Assembly: GCA_029243485.1 (NCBI GenBank)
Contig: JAQWRY010000018.1
Coordinates: 1 to 51,532, forward strand
DNA: 51,532 bases
Direction of reading: 5' to 3'
Origin: Candidatus Binatia bacterium
Lineage (GTDB): Bacteria > Desulfobacterota > Binatia > UBA12015
This document shows positions 9,217 through 18,346 of the stretch, piece by piece. A model generated the notes under the pieces. That model saw only the letters and a list, made by a program, of their open reading frames with translations, did not search any database and had not been told where the DNA came from. The translations under genes and the position numbers were made by a program. Each line of letters opens with the position of its first letter. The first letter of the stretch is position 1.

Positions 9217-10125
9217 CTATTCGTACCCGACTTCCGTCAGGATTGGCGATGTGAGCTGCGTGTAGGTCTCGCGCAGAGCAGCGAAGCGATGCTCGACACC
9301 GGCGTCATCGAGGGAGTCGGTCGTTGTGATCGAGGCGAAGGTGGCGCGGCTGGGGAAGAGGTTGACCCGAAACTTCTCCCACTCCCGGCTGTCGCCGACG
9401 AGTTCGCCCTCGATCTCGAGCCAGAGGCCCGGACGCACGCCGAGTCTGAAGACGTCCTGGCTGGCCCGGCCATCCTGGTAGAGCTGCATCGCTTCGCGAC
9501 CGGTGAGTGTGGTCTCGCGACCGTCCCGGTATTTAGCGATCTCGTTGTAGTCGAGGAGGTGGAGGACGGCGATCGGCGGATCGTCCTCGGTGGGAGGAAA
9601 CGGGACCGTCGTGAGGTCCAGCTGGCGAAGCACGTCAGGGACGGGGTCGCCCTCGATGTGGGCCCCGAGAACGAGCGACTTCTCTACCCCGGCGTCCTTG
9701 TGCGCGGCAGCGGCGCGGAAGTCCTCTCGTTCGAGCATCTCGAAGAACTTCGCGCGGCTGGGGTACACAACGACTCCGACCTGGGTTCATCCGGCGCCGT
9801 CGGCGTCGATGAGGTTGACCTCGACGTTCGCAACGAACACGGGTCGTGCGCCGACGGACGCGAGGATGGGGAGGATCAGCCCACCGTAGATGCCATCGGC
9901 CTCGGCGCCGGTCAGGTCGTTTTCGCGACCGTCTTCGTACTCGGCTCGTTCGCGGTGGCGGATGAGGTTCACCATGTAGAACGGCGCGTCGTCTTCCGGC
10001 GAGACTTCGAGCATTCGGCGGACCTGCTCCCGGTCGACCACGCCGAACGAGGGCTCGTCCGGGAAGATCCGCTGAATTCGCTGCTCGATCGGGCTAGTTC
10101 CATCTTTTGACACTAGACCTGCCAT
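9217..10125 (-). pseudogene. Tandem DUF1330 protein with in-frame TGA at a conserved Trp
   Basis: One continuous frame from ATG 10125 to TAG at 9217 encodes two DUF1330-like (dimeric alpha-beta barrel) domains, broken only by TGA at 9787-9789 (codon 113). The sequence after the TGA, TQVGVVVYPSRAKF, aligns without gaps with the second repeat, EKFRVNLFPSRATF. In the second repeat the residue at the TGA position is Trp (EWEKF). A single TGG-to-TGA change therefore explains the break. It is not a Cys site, so selenocysteine is unlikely. Either the gene is inactivated, yielding at most a one-domain protein (an ATG or GTG for the second half may exist near 9768-9774), or the TGA is partly read as Trp. 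It is divergent from the acyl-CoA dehydrogenase. Confidence 0.7.
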
Positions 10126-10183
10126 CAGAGCGAATGTGTCAAGCGTCTTCTGGCTGCGCGATGCTGTGCTAGGAGCGATTTCC

Positions 10184-11455
10184 ATGGATTTCGATCTCCC
10201 GCCTGAGCTCGCGACGTATCTGGAAACCCTGGACGATTTCATCGAGCGGGAGATCAAGCCGCTCGAGGCCCGGGACGACAACATCCGGTTCTTCGACCAT
10301 CGCCGCGAGGACGCACGCACCGATTGGGACCGGGGTGGTCTGCCCAACGAAGGGTGGGAGGCGCTGCTGGCCGAGGCGCGACGCATCGCGGATGCGGCGG
10401 GCCACTATCGGTATCCGTATCCCAAGAAATACGGAGGTCAGGACGGCACCAATCTCGGCATGGCCGTGATTCGCGAGCACCTGGCGACCAAGGGGCTCGG
10501 GCTCCACAACGATCTGCAAAACGAGCACTCGATCGTCGGGAACAACGTCGGGTTTCTTCTGATGCTCAACTACGGCTCTGAGAAGCAGAAGGCGGAGTGG
10601 ATCGAAGGACTTCTCGAAGGGCGGATGGGCTTCGCGTTCGGGATCACCGAACCGGAGCATGGTTCCGACGCCACGTACATGGAGACGCATGCAGTTCGGG
10701 ACGGCGATGAGTGGTGCATCAACGGCGAGAAGACATGGAATACCGGGATCCACAAAGCGAAGTACGATCTCATCTTCGCCCGAACGAGCGGTGAGGCCGG
10801 AGACGGACTGGGCATCACGGCGTTTCTCGTCCCGACGGATGCCGCCGGTTTCAAAGTCGAGGAGATGCTCTGGACCTTCAACATGCCGACGGATCACGGC
10901 CACATTTCGATGAAGGACGTACGAGTGCCGCACGACGCGATCTTCGGGCAAGAGGGGCGCGGCCTCGGGGTCGTGCAGCACTTCTTCAACGAGAACCGGA
11001 TCAGGCAAGCTGCCTCGAGCCTCGGCGCCGCGCAGTTCTGCATCAACGAGTCGGTCGAATACGCCAAGGTGCGGGCCCCCTTCGGCAAGCCGCTCGCGAC
11101 CAATCAGGCGATCCAGTTCCCGTTGGTGGAACTCCAGACTCAGTGCGAGATGCTCCGTGCCCTGGTCCACAAGACGGCGTGGGGCATGGACAAGGACGGC
11201 GCGTTCTCGGTCTCCGACAAGGTCTCGATGTGCAACTACTGGGCGAACCGGCTCTGCTGTGAGGCGGCCGATCGCGCGATGCAGGTGCACGGCGGCCTCG
11301 GGTACTCGCGTCACAAGCCCTTCGAGCACATCTATCGCCACCACCGCCGGTACCGCATCACCGAGGGGGCGGAGGAGATCCAGATGCGGCGCGTGGCCGG
11401 CTATCTGTTCGGCTTCATGAAGCAGCGAGCGCCCAAGGGAGTGGTGGAGGGCTAG
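10184..11455 (+). CDS. Acyl-CoA dehydrogenase
   Basis: A 423-residue FAD enzyme introducing an alpha-beta double bond into acyl-CoA. Family blocks are in order: '[23 protein letters not shown]', '[13 protein letters not shown]', '[22 protein letters not shown]', '[43 protein letters not shown]'. The last holds the usual catalytic Glu region. ATG 10184 was chosen because AGGAG at 10171-10175 is correctly spaced and the upstream extension (MSSVFWLRD...) has no family match. The substrate chain is unknown. It ends with TAG. Confidence 0.93.
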   Translation: MDFDLPPELATYLETLDDFIEREIKPLEARDDNIRFFDHRREDARTDWDRGGLPNEGWEALLAEARRIADAAGHYRYPYPKKYGGQDGTNLGMAVIREHLATKGLGLHNDLQNEHSIVGNNVGFLLMLNYGSEKQKAEWIEGLLEGRMGFAFGITEPEHGSDATYMETHAVRDGDEWCINGEKTWNTGIHKAKYDLIFARTSGEAGDGLGITAFLVPTDAAGFKVEEMLWTFNMPTDHGHISMKDVRVPHDAIFGQEGRGLGVVQHFFNENRIRQAASSLGAAQFCINESVEYAKVRAPFGKPLATNQAIQFPLVELQTQCEMLRALVHKTAWGMDKDGAFSVSDKVSMCNYWANRLCCEAADRAMQVHGGLGYSRHKPFEHIYRHHRRYRITEGAEEIQMRRVAGYLFGFMKQRAPKGVVEG

Positions 11456-11571
11456 TACAGGCGTTCGACGATTCCGACTGCACATTCCGGGGCGAGCGGC
11501 CGCTGCTGTCGCATGTCCGAAGAGAACATCACGAAACCACGATCGAATATCGCCGGGCGTTTCGTCGACGC

Positions 11572-12290
11572 GTGCCTACACCCCTCGCCCCGTGCCGAAA
11601 AAGCGAGAAGAACTGGCTGGCGCGGCTCTCGGTCGTCGTCTGCTTGCTGATGCCGCCGGGTCTCTGGAGCGGAGTCGTCAACCGGTTCGCCCTCTTCTGG
11701 TCGGCGTTCGCGATCGCGCAGCTCTTCGGTGCGCTGTTGGTGGTGAGGAACGGCCTCACGTTCCCCGTGCCGATCGACCATGAGCTGATGGTTCAGATGC
11801 AGCCGTTGAACGCGAAGAGTGCGTTCCTCGCAAGCATGAGTCACGAGATCCGAGCGCCGATGAACGGGGCGCTCGGCATGACAGCGATCCTCCTCGCGAC
11901 AGACCTCGACAACGCGCAGCGTAACTCAACGTCACCGTCTGCGAGGTCATGCGCGAGCGGGCCAAGCAGTGGGGGATGAATGTCGCGGTCGCCTACCACG
12001 GTCGCGAGGCCCTGACCAAGCTTCGGCAGTGCGACGCGCAAGGGAGCCCGATCGAACTCGTGTCCCTCGACTGGGACATGCCCGGGACTTCCGGACTCGA
12101 TGGCGCGCGCATGATGCAGGCCGACGAGGCGCTCCGTGCAACGCCGCGCGCCTTGCTTACTGCGGTTCAAAGCCAGCCGCCCAAGGAGGAATGGATCGCC
12201 GTCGGTCTGCGACGAATCCTGGCGAAACCGGCCTCTGCGGCGGAACTCCGGCCCGAGTGCGCCTTCGGATGCCGGCCTACCGCGAGTTCC
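11572..12290 (+). pseudogene. Hybrid sensor histidine kinase remnant
   Basis: The first part (frame of GTG 11572) has two hydrophobic segments and then '[37 protein letters not shown]', a hybrid-kinase H-box with the phospho-acceptor His. At about 11920-11927 the sequence jumps to another frame that reads '[32 protein letters not shown]', then 'LVSLDWDMPG' (receiver Asp) and 'RILAKPASAAELRP', the end of a receiver domain. The whole ATPase domain and any first receiver are missing. This is a deletion plus frameshift, not assembly of adjacent genes. The second frame runs straight into the glutathione peroxidase frame without a stop. Confidence 0.8.
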
Positions 12291-12404
12291 GACTGTATAG
12301 TCCGTCTTCGGGCCGGCCGGGGTTGCAGCAAGGCTGCATTCGAGTGCAGGTTGGGGTTATCAGCCGAGCCCTCCTGCCCGGAAGGCTCGAGAAAGGAACG
12401 CAAC

Positions 12405-12884
12405 ATGGCATCCATGCATGACTTCGAAATGAACTCGATCACCGGCGAGAACGTGAGCCTGTCCGACTACAAGGGCAAGGTTTGCTTGATCGTCAACCTC
12501 GCTAGCGCTTGAGGCCTCACGCCCCAGTACGCAGGTCTGCGTACTCTAAGTGAAAAGTACGGCCCCAAGGGTTTCACGGTTCTGGGTTTTCCCTGCAACC
12601 AGTTCGGCGCTCAGGAGCCCGGCACCGACGCCGAGATTCTCGAGTTCGCGACGTCCAAGTACGACGTCAACTTCCCCATGTTCTCCAAGATTGAGGTGAA
12701 TGGCGACGGCGCCTGCGACCTCTACAACTTCTTGAAGGCCGGCAAGGCCGACGAAGAAGGCAAGGCGGACATCGCGTGGAACTTCACCAAGTTCCTCGTC
12801 GACGGGAATGGGCAGGTCGTGGATCGATTCGGTCCCGTGACGACACCCGAGGAGATCGAGGAGAAGCTCGGCGCGTACCTCTGA
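12405..12884 (+). CDS. Selenocysteine-containing glutathione peroxidase
   Basis: Thiol/seleno-peroxidase reducing H2O2 and organic hydroperoxides. The frame from ATG 12405 (AAAGGAA upstream) to TGA 12884 gives 159 residues with an in-frame TGA at 12510-12512, codon 36. The context is VNLASA-U-GLTPQYAGL, and the family normally has Cys or Sec exactly there. Downstream landmarks are intact: 'GFPCNQFGAQEPG' (Gln of the active site) and 'WNFTKFLVDGNGQVVDRFGP' (Trp-Asn of the catalytic tetrad). A hairpin with the classic GGTC apical loop follows 13 bases after the TGA. Truncation at the TGA would leave a 35-residue stub, so this is confidently a selenoprotein. Selenocysteine genes (selA, selB, selC, selD) must lie elsewhere. 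Confidence 0.95.
12526..12545 (+). promoter_or_regulatory. Bacterial SECIS element of the glutathione peroxidase
   Basis: AGTACGCAGGTCTGCGTACT forms a perfect 8-bp stem closed by a GGTC tetraloop, with the loop about 22 bases downstream of the TGA. The apical part GCAGGTCTGC is the same as I recall for the Escherichia coli fdhF element recognised by SelB. Position and loop fit bacterial SECIS rules. Confidence 0.9.
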
Positions 12885-12954
12885 GCTCTGCGTTTCCTAC
12901 GGAGCGAATCGGCGGCGCCCTTCGGGTCGTCGCCGTTTTCGTTTGTGAGAGCGA

Positions 12955-14001
12955 TCAGCCGCAGCTGGGTTCGTTCGCCGCGGCGAAGTCCATGACCCAG
13001 TAGTTGCTCAGCTGCCCGCCACACGCGTGTCCGATGCCGACGACGACGTGCGCCGCGTCGGCCATGATGGAGGCGTGGCCGGGGGAGCCGATCCATTGGC
13101 CGATGGCGCCGGCCGGAGTGGAGTCGTAGCCGGCGATGATCTCCCCCATCCACGTGATGGGACCGCAGCCGTGGGTGTAACCTGCGTCGCACGTGCGTTC
13201 CCAGAACTCCGATCCGTTCGCACCGAGGTGGGAGAAGTAGCGTCGGCCGCGCATGTCGTTGGCGTGGTCCTGAGAGGCGCGGCTCAGCGACGAGCACACC
13301 GTGACCGGCGGTTTGCCGTTCGATGCACGGTAGTCGTTCAGGAGTTGGAAGAGCACCAATTCGTTCGCGGAGAGGCCGTGCGTCGGATCGCCGGTTCCGG
13401 TGCAGGATGTGCCTCCACCACCGCCCCCGGCGGGAACGCAGCCGGCAATCTCCACGTTGTGGCAGCCGTCGGAGGGCTCACACCAGTCGGTCGTACAGAC
13501 GTCGCCGTCGTTGCACTCGCTGTCTTCCCAGCACAGTGGTCCCGCCGCGTCGTCGCAGGCGTCCAGGCAGGTTTCCGTCGAGCCGGCCTCGGCGAACTTC
13601 GTGAATGTCGTGGCGCACTGCTCCGCCGCCTTCTTGAGCTTGCAGGACGTCTTGTTCTTCGTGTTCGTGAAGCAGCATGTCATCCACTCGGCCGGACGGG
13701 CGCAGGTCGACTTCTTGGCACCCGCGATCAACCTGCTGCGGCACTTCGAGCGGATCGACTCGTTGAGCACAGCCTGGAGTGCGTAGGAACGGGTGCAGCT
13801 GACGAAGGTCTTGAAACCGGGCTTCCACGCCTCGGCAGGGCCGGGGGCGCATCCGCAATTTGCTTCGAGGCCGAGCCACGCCGCTGCCAACTCGTCGGCA
13901 TCGCCCGGAACGCCGCCGCAGCGCGGAGCGGCCGAAGAAGGAGCCACCGGCGCCAGCAGCGTCCACAGCAACAACATCCCCACCCCCAAGAATCGCCGCA
14001 T
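12955..14001 (-). CDS. Secreted CAP/SCP-domain protein with Cys-rich N-terminal region
   Basis: A 348-residue protein with a signal peptide (cleavage near residue 24). Residues about 26-190 are Cys-rich and include 'CWEDSECNDGDVCTTDWCEPSDGC', a low-complexity adhesive or disulfide-knot type segment. A Gly run leads to a CAP domain from about residue 208 ('ELVLFQLLNDYRASNGKPPVTV', 'ASQDHANDMRGRRYFSH', 'GEIIAGYDSTPAGAIGQWIGSPGHASIM', 'HVVVGIGHACGG'). CAP proteins are extracellular and bind sterols, lipids or the cell wall in various systems; the bacterial role is unclear. It is divergent from the FAD oxidoreductase over 178 bases with no further gene. Confidence 0.9.
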   Translation of the reverse strand: MRRFLGVGMLLLWTLLAPVAPSSAAPRCGGVPGDADELAAAWLGLEANCGCAPGPAEAWKPGFKTFVSCTRSYALQAVLNESIRSKCRSRLIAGAKKSTCARPAEWMTCCFTNTKNKTSCKLKKAAEQCATTFTKFAEAGSTETCLDACDDAAGPLCWEDSECNDGDVCTTDWCEPSDGCHNVEIAGCVPAGGGGGGTSCTGTGDPTHGLSANELVLFQLLNDYRASNGKPPVTVCSSLSRASQDHANDMRGRRYFSHLGANGSEFWERTCDAGYTHGCGPITWMGEIIAGYDSTPAGAIGQWIGSPGHASIMADAAHVVVGIGHACGGQLSNYWVMDFAAANEPSCG

Positions 14002-14179
14002 CCCTCTTCATCCCCCAGGCCAACCCGTGTCTGAACCGCTTGGAGCAATGAGCATAGGTAATGCGCGGCCCTCGTCAACGATCTTTCCCGGATTGGCCGG
14101 GAAATCATCGGCGTGCCCCCGCTGGGGTTCCTGCGTCCGTTTGGATAAACCGATCCGTAGCGATGCCTGGTACCTTCCC

Positions 14180-15634
14180 ATGACTGCGACCGACGGCCCG
14201 TTCGATGCGGTGGTTGTCGGTGCGGGGCCCAACGGACTCGCGGCGGCGGTAGAACTCGCGCGCGCCGGCGCCTCGGTGGTCGTTCTGGAGGGCACTGCTG
14301 CGATTGGTGGTGGCACCCGAACGGAGGAGTCGACGCTGCCGGGCTTCCTGCATGACGTTTGTTCCGGTGCCCACCCGATGGGGATCCTCTCGCCGTTCTT
14401 CCGTCAGTTGCCTCTGCACGAGCACGGCCTCGAGTGGGTTCAACCTACCGCCTCGGTTGCACACCCGCTCGATGATCGCCCCGCGGTGATGTTGTGGCGC
14501 TCGATGGAGCGCACCTGCGAAGGCCTCGGGCGCGACGGCGCCGCGTATCGTCGCCTCCTTGAGCCGTTTCTGCGCGATCCGCACTCGCTGCTCAGTGACG
14601 GCATGGGTCCGCTCCGGTTTCCGAAGCGCCCGGTTCAGTTCGCTCGCTTCGGGCTGACGGGTGTCTGGCCCGCGACGTGGCTCGCGAGGACTGTCTTTCG
14701 TGAGGAGGCGGCGCGCGCGCTGTTCGCGGGATGCGCGGCCCACTCGATCCTCTCGCTGGATCATTTTCTGACGTCGGCGATGGGCCTGATGTTCGCGATC
14801 GCGGGGCACGTCGAGGAGTGGCCCGTGGCGCGGGGCGGTTCGATCGGGGTTGGGAAGGCTCTCGTGAGCTATCTCGAATCGCTCGGCGGGATCGTTCGCA
14901 CGAGCGCGATGGTCCGCTCGCCTGCGGACCTGCCGACGGCGCGCGTCTATCTCTTCGATACCGACCCGCGCCAGATGGCCCACATCGTTGGTGCTGCCCT
15001 GCCCGAACGCTACACGCGCCGTCTCAGCCGATTCTACTACGGCCCGGGTGTGTTCAAGGTCGACTGGGCTCTCGGTGGACCCATCCCGTGGCGAGATCCG
15101 AACTGCCTGGAGGCGTCGACCGTGCACGTTACGGGCACGCTCGCGGAGACCGCGCAGAGCGAAGCCGCCATGTGGCGCGGACGCGAGCCCGAGCGGCCAT
15201 TCCTGATCGTCATTCAGCAGAGCCAGTTCGACCGGACGCGGGCGCCCGAGGGCAAGCACACGGGCTACGCTTACTGCCACGTTCCAGCGGGCTCGACCTT
15301 CGACATGACCGAGCGCATCGAAGCGCAGATCGAACGGTTCGCCCCGGGGTTCCGGGACCAGATCCTCGCGCGTCATAAGACGAATACTGAAGACCTTGAG
15401 CGGAGCAACCCGAACTACGTGGGCGGCGCGATCACCGGCGGAGCCGCGGACATCACGCAGTTCTTCACACGGCCGATTGTCCGGCTGGATCCGTATGCGA
15501 CGCCCCACCCACGGGTGTATCTGTGCTCGGCGTCGACGCCGCCGGGAGGCGGTGTGCACGGCATGTGCGGGTATCATGCGGCGCGGAGCGCCCTCCGGCG
15601 CCTGCCGACCCTCGAGCCCGCTCGACTTTGTTGA
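14180..15634 (+). CDS. FAD-dependent NAD(P)-binding oxidoreductase, phytoene-desaturase-like
   Basis: A 484-residue flavoprotein. The N-terminal dinucleotide motif is VVVGAGPNGLAAAVELARAG (GxGxxG at residues 14-19), followed by 'GGGTRTEESTLPGFLHDVCSGAHP'. The C-terminal FAD-contact block 'YLCSASTPPGGGVHGMCGYHAA' is typical of carotenoid desaturase/all-trans-retinol saturase-like oxidoreductases. ATG 14180 gives the canonical family start; the open frame upstream lacks homology. The substrate is unknown. CaiB-type CoA transferase follows 54 bases later on the same strand. Confidence 0.9.
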   Translation: MTATDGPFDAVVVGAGPNGLAAAVELARAGASVVVLEGTAAIGGGTRTEESTLPGFLHDVCSGAHPMGILSPFFRQLPLHEHGLEWVQPTASVAHPLDDRPAVMLWRSMERTCEGLGRDGAAYRRLLEPFLRDPHSLLSDGMGPLRFPKRPVQFARFGLTGVWPATWLARTVFREEAARALFAGCAAHSILSLDHFLTSAMGLMFAIAGHVEEWPVARGGSIGVGKALVSYLESLGGIVRTSAMVRSPADLPTARVYLFDTDPRQMAHIVGAALPERYTRRLSRFYYGPGVFKVDWALGGPIPWRDPNCLEASTVHVTGTLAETAQSEAAMWRGREPERPFLIVIQQSQFDRTRAPEGKHTGYAYCHVPAGSTFDMTERIEAQIERFAPGFRDQILARHKTNTEDLERSNPNYVGGAITGGAADITQFFTRPIVRLDPYATPHPRVYLCSASTPPGGGVHGMCGYHAARSALRRLPTLEPARLC

Positions 15635-15688
15635 GTCTCGGTCGAACCGGCTTGCCAATCCGGTGCAGACCGGCGAGACAATCGAGTC

Positions 15689-16894
15689 ATGAAGATCTCC
15701 CTCGACGAAGGTGATGCTGCGACCGGTCCGCTTGCCGGCGTGCGCGTTCTCGATCTGTCCGGTGTGGTCTCCGGTCCTCTTTGTGGACAGGTACTCGGCG
15801 ATCTCGGCGCGGACGTCATCAAGGTCGAGGCGCCGACCGGAGACGCCACGCGGCGGCTCGGGATGCCCGACGAGTCCGGCTTCACGGGCTGGTACCTGAA
15901 CTTCAATCGCAACAAGCGAGGCATTGGGGTCAATCTTAAAACCGAAGGCGGTGTCGAAGTCGTCCGCCGGATGGCGAAGGAGGTCGACGTCGTCCTGGAG
16001 AACTTCCGGCCCGGTGTCGCCGATCGGTTGGGTGTGGGGTACGACGCGCTGGTCGCGGACCATCCGGGCCTCATCTACGTCGCTATCAGCGGCTTCGGCC
16101 CCGACGGCCCCTACCGGGATCGCCCAGCCTACGACTCGGTAATCCAGGGGTACGCGGGCTTCATGCCGACCCAGGGTGGGGACGGGGAGCCGACGCTGGT
16201 TCGTTCCATCGCGGCCGACAAGGTGAGCGGCATGACGGCGACCTACGCGATCCTCGCGGCCCTGTACGCGCGCGAGAAGAACGGCGGGCGGGGGCAGCGC
16301 ATCGACATCCCCATGCTGGACAGTTGGATCGCCTACATCCTCCCCGACATCTTCCTCGATCGCGCCTACGCGGATCGGCCCGAGCCGGGGCCGGCTCCGA
16401 ACATCCACCGCACCTGGGCGACGAAGGACGGCCACGTCGTGATGATGCTCATTGAGGATCACCAGTTTCACGCGATGTGCCGGGTGCTCGATCGGGAGGA
16501 CCTCATCACCGACCCACGCTGCGTCACGATCATCGACCGCTTCATGAACGCGGAGACCCTCTTCCCGGAGATCGAGGGCGAGATCGCGAAGTGGACTACG
16601 CACGAACTGGTCGATCGAGCGAATGAGTTCGGTGCACCGCTCGCACCGGCGAACGGGATTCCCGAGATGATGGCGGATCCGCAGGCGATCCATTCGAAGA
16701 TCGTCGTGGAGGTCGATCACGAGAGTGCCGGTCGATTTCGGTACCTGCGGAGCCCGGCGCGCTTCTCGGACACGCCGACCGCGTTTCGCGCGCATCCGCC
16801 GAAGCTCGGTGAGCACAACGAGCAGGTTCTACGCGAGATCGGCTACTCGGCGGAGGAGATCGCGGCGCTTCGCGAGGCGGGTGCCATTACCTGA
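15689..16894 (+). CDS. CaiB/BaiF family CoA transferase
   Basis: A 401-residue class III CoA transferase moving CoA between carboxylic acids. Signature regions are 'GVRVLDLSGVVSGPLCGQVLGDLGADVIKVEAP', 'NRNKRGIGVNLKTEGG', 'VVLENFRPGVADRLGVGYDAL', 'YVAISGFGPDGPYRDRPAYD' and 'ADKVSGMTATYAIL'. Asp177 is the likely catalytic carboxylate. It is placed with an FAD oxidoreductase upstream and a convergent broken enoyl-CoA hydratase downstream, suggesting catabolism of an aliphatic or steroid-like acid. Confidence 0.95.
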   Translation: MKISLDEGDAATGPLAGVRVLDLSGVVSGPLCGQVLGDLGADVIKVEAPTGDATRRLGMPDESGFTGWYLNFNRNKRGIGVNLKTEGGVEVVRRMAKEVDVVLENFRPGVADRLGVGYDALVADHPGLIYVAISGFGPDGPYRDRPAYDSVIQGYAGFMPTQGGDGEPTLVRSIAADKVSGMTATYAILAALYAREKNGGRGQRIDIPMLDSWIAYILPDIFLDRAYADRPEPGPAPNIHRTWATKDGHVVMMLIEDHQFHAMCRVLDREDLITDPRCVTIIDRFMNAETLFPEIEGEIAKWTTHELVDRANEFGAPLAPANGIPEMMADPQAIHSKIVVEVDHESAGRFRYLRSPARFSDTPTAFRAHPPKLGEHNEQVLREIGYSAEEIAALREAGAIT

Positions 16895-16900
16895 ACGCCG

Positions 16901-17791
16901 CTACTTCTTCTTGGGCCGCTCCCCGTAGTCGCCCCACGGCGCGTCGCGTTTGTAGATAACTTCTCGAAAGCCCTTTTTCTTGAACGACTCCGCCCATCGG
17001 TAGGCTTCTTCCGTGTGGCGGGTGGCGCAGTCGAAGAGTGTGCCGAAGAGCTGGGGCGGGCGCAGTCCCATGTTCTCGAAGGCCTGGTTGATCAGCAGCT
17101 TTTTCAAGGCGAGCTGGTTCGCCGGGATGTGTTGGAAGCGTTGCGCGTACTCCTCGACGCGCTGGGCGAACTCGGCTGCGGGATACGCGCGCGAGACGAG
17201 TCCGATTCGGAGGGCGGTTTCCGCGCCGATTGCTTCTCCGGTGAGAAGGAACTGCTTCGCGTGCTCGAGACCCAGGCGGTAGACCCAGATCATCGTAGTC
17301 GGCGTGCCGAAGACGCGCGAGGGGGCGTATCCGATGTAGGCATCGTCGGCCGTGAAGAGCTGGTCGCAACACAGGACCATGTCCGTGGCTCCGCAGACCG
17401 CGAACCCGTGCACCTGTCCGATCACGGGCAGCGGGCAGTTCCAGACCTTCATGAATCGCTCGACGTTCTTGTTCATGAACTGGTAGTCGCGCACCTGATT
17501 CCAGGCCCCCTCGCGTGGCTGCGGGCCTGGGGCGTCGTAGGGGCTTTCCCATCCGCCCCTGCCCGCCGCGACGAGGCCGTAGCCGGCGGTGAAGACGCGG
17601 CCCTCGCCACGCAGAATGATCGCGCGGACAGCCTACGAAGCCGTTGCCCCATCGATTCCTTCGGCCACGCCCTGCACGACCGGCCCGGTCTGCGTGTTGA
17701 GTTTGTCGGGGCGGTTCAGGGTGAGGATGGCGATGGAGTCGCGCTCTTCGTACCCGACGGTGGTCGTTTTTTCGTTCGACCTGGGGAATTT
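16901..17791 (-). pseudogene. Enoyl-CoA hydratase/isomerase with internal TAG and no start
   Basis: The frame reads 'TTTVGYEERDSIAILTLNRPDKLNTQTGP', then GATAS-TAG-AVRAIILRGEGRVFTAGYGL, then an uninterrupted crotonase fold to TAA/TGA near 16901 ('PVIGQVHGFAVCGATDMVLCCDQ', 'APSRVFGTPTTMIWVYRLGL'). The TAG is at 17633-17635. No ATG, GTG or TTG precedes the conserved N-terminus before the upstream stop at 17792; ACG is present where a start would fit. Two family-conserved positions also look altered: Gly instead of Asp in AGYDL, and Cys instead of Gly in the oxyanion-hole GG. Together this indicates inactivation. A residual 197-residue ORF from 17494 might still be translated. Confidence 0.75.
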
Positions 17792-17863
17792 TTAGCAGGC
17801 TCGGGGCGCCGGCCGGACTTCGCGCCTTGACAGCCACGGTCGGCTCGGCGATTGATTCGCGCC

Positions 17864-18313
17864 GTGACGGAGATTCAGAATCGAAACCGAACGTACGGGG
17901 GCCTCGCGGCCGCTGTGTGCCTCCTTGCTGCCGCCTGCAGCTCGCCCGCAGACGAGGCGGCCAAGCCGGCCGATTCCGCCCCGGGCGCTCAAGCGCCCGC
18001 CGCCGAATCGGATGCGACGCCGCCGAAAGCCACGGTAGAGGTGATCACGAGTGAGCTGTTCGTCGACATCGAGGCCGAGCCGGATGAGGGTCCGCCGCCT
18101 CTCACGGTCCAGCTGACCGCGACGGTTGAAGACAACACGGGTGCGGTCGAGTGCGAATGGGATTTCGGCGACGGCTCGCCTAAGGGAAGCGGCCTGAACC
18201 CCACGCACGTCTTCTCGACGGTTGAAGACTACGAAGTGATCGCGCGCTGTAAGGACTCGACCGGTGTCGCAGGCGAGGGCGAAGTCGACGTCTTCGTGGA
18301 AGAGGCCGACTGA
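17864..18313 (+). CDS. PKD-domain lipoprotein
   Basis: About 149 residues. Lipoprotein signal with lipobox LLAAAC, then an Ala/Pro/Asp-rich linker and one PKD/immunoglobulin-like domain ('PPPLTVQLTATVEDNTGAVECEWDFGDGSPKG...PTHVFSTVEDYEVIARC') with the hallmark WDFGDG. PKD domains mediate protein or polysaccharide contact at the surface. The start is GTG 17864 or TTG 17852. A TTGACA hexamer at 17827-17832 may be a -35 element, but no good -10 is seen. It ends at a convergent terminator. Confidence 0.85.
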   Translation: MTEIQNRNRTYGGLAAAVCLLAAACSSPADEAAKPADSAPGAQAPAAESDATPPKATVEVITSELFVDIEAEPDEGPPPLTVQLTATVEDNTGAVECEWDFGDGSPKGSGLNPTHVFSTVEDYEVIARCKDSTGVAGEGEVDVFVEEAD

Positions 18314-18321
18314 ATTTCGAG

Positions 18322-18346
18322 GGCCCGACCTATTCGGGGTCGGGCC
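18322..18346. terminator. Bidirectional terminator hairpin
   Basis: A perfect 9-bp stem GGCCCGACC (18322-18330) / GGTCGGGCC (18338-18346) with a 7-base loop sits between converging genes. The 5' arm and loop overlap the stop codon of the DoxX-like gene (TAG at 18330-18332). No strong T-tract. Confidence 0.6.

Noticed and set aside
14105-16816. 903-residue minus-strand ORF
   Set aside because: Runs antisense across two well-supported genes (FAD oxidoreductase and CoA transferase) with no recognisable domain.
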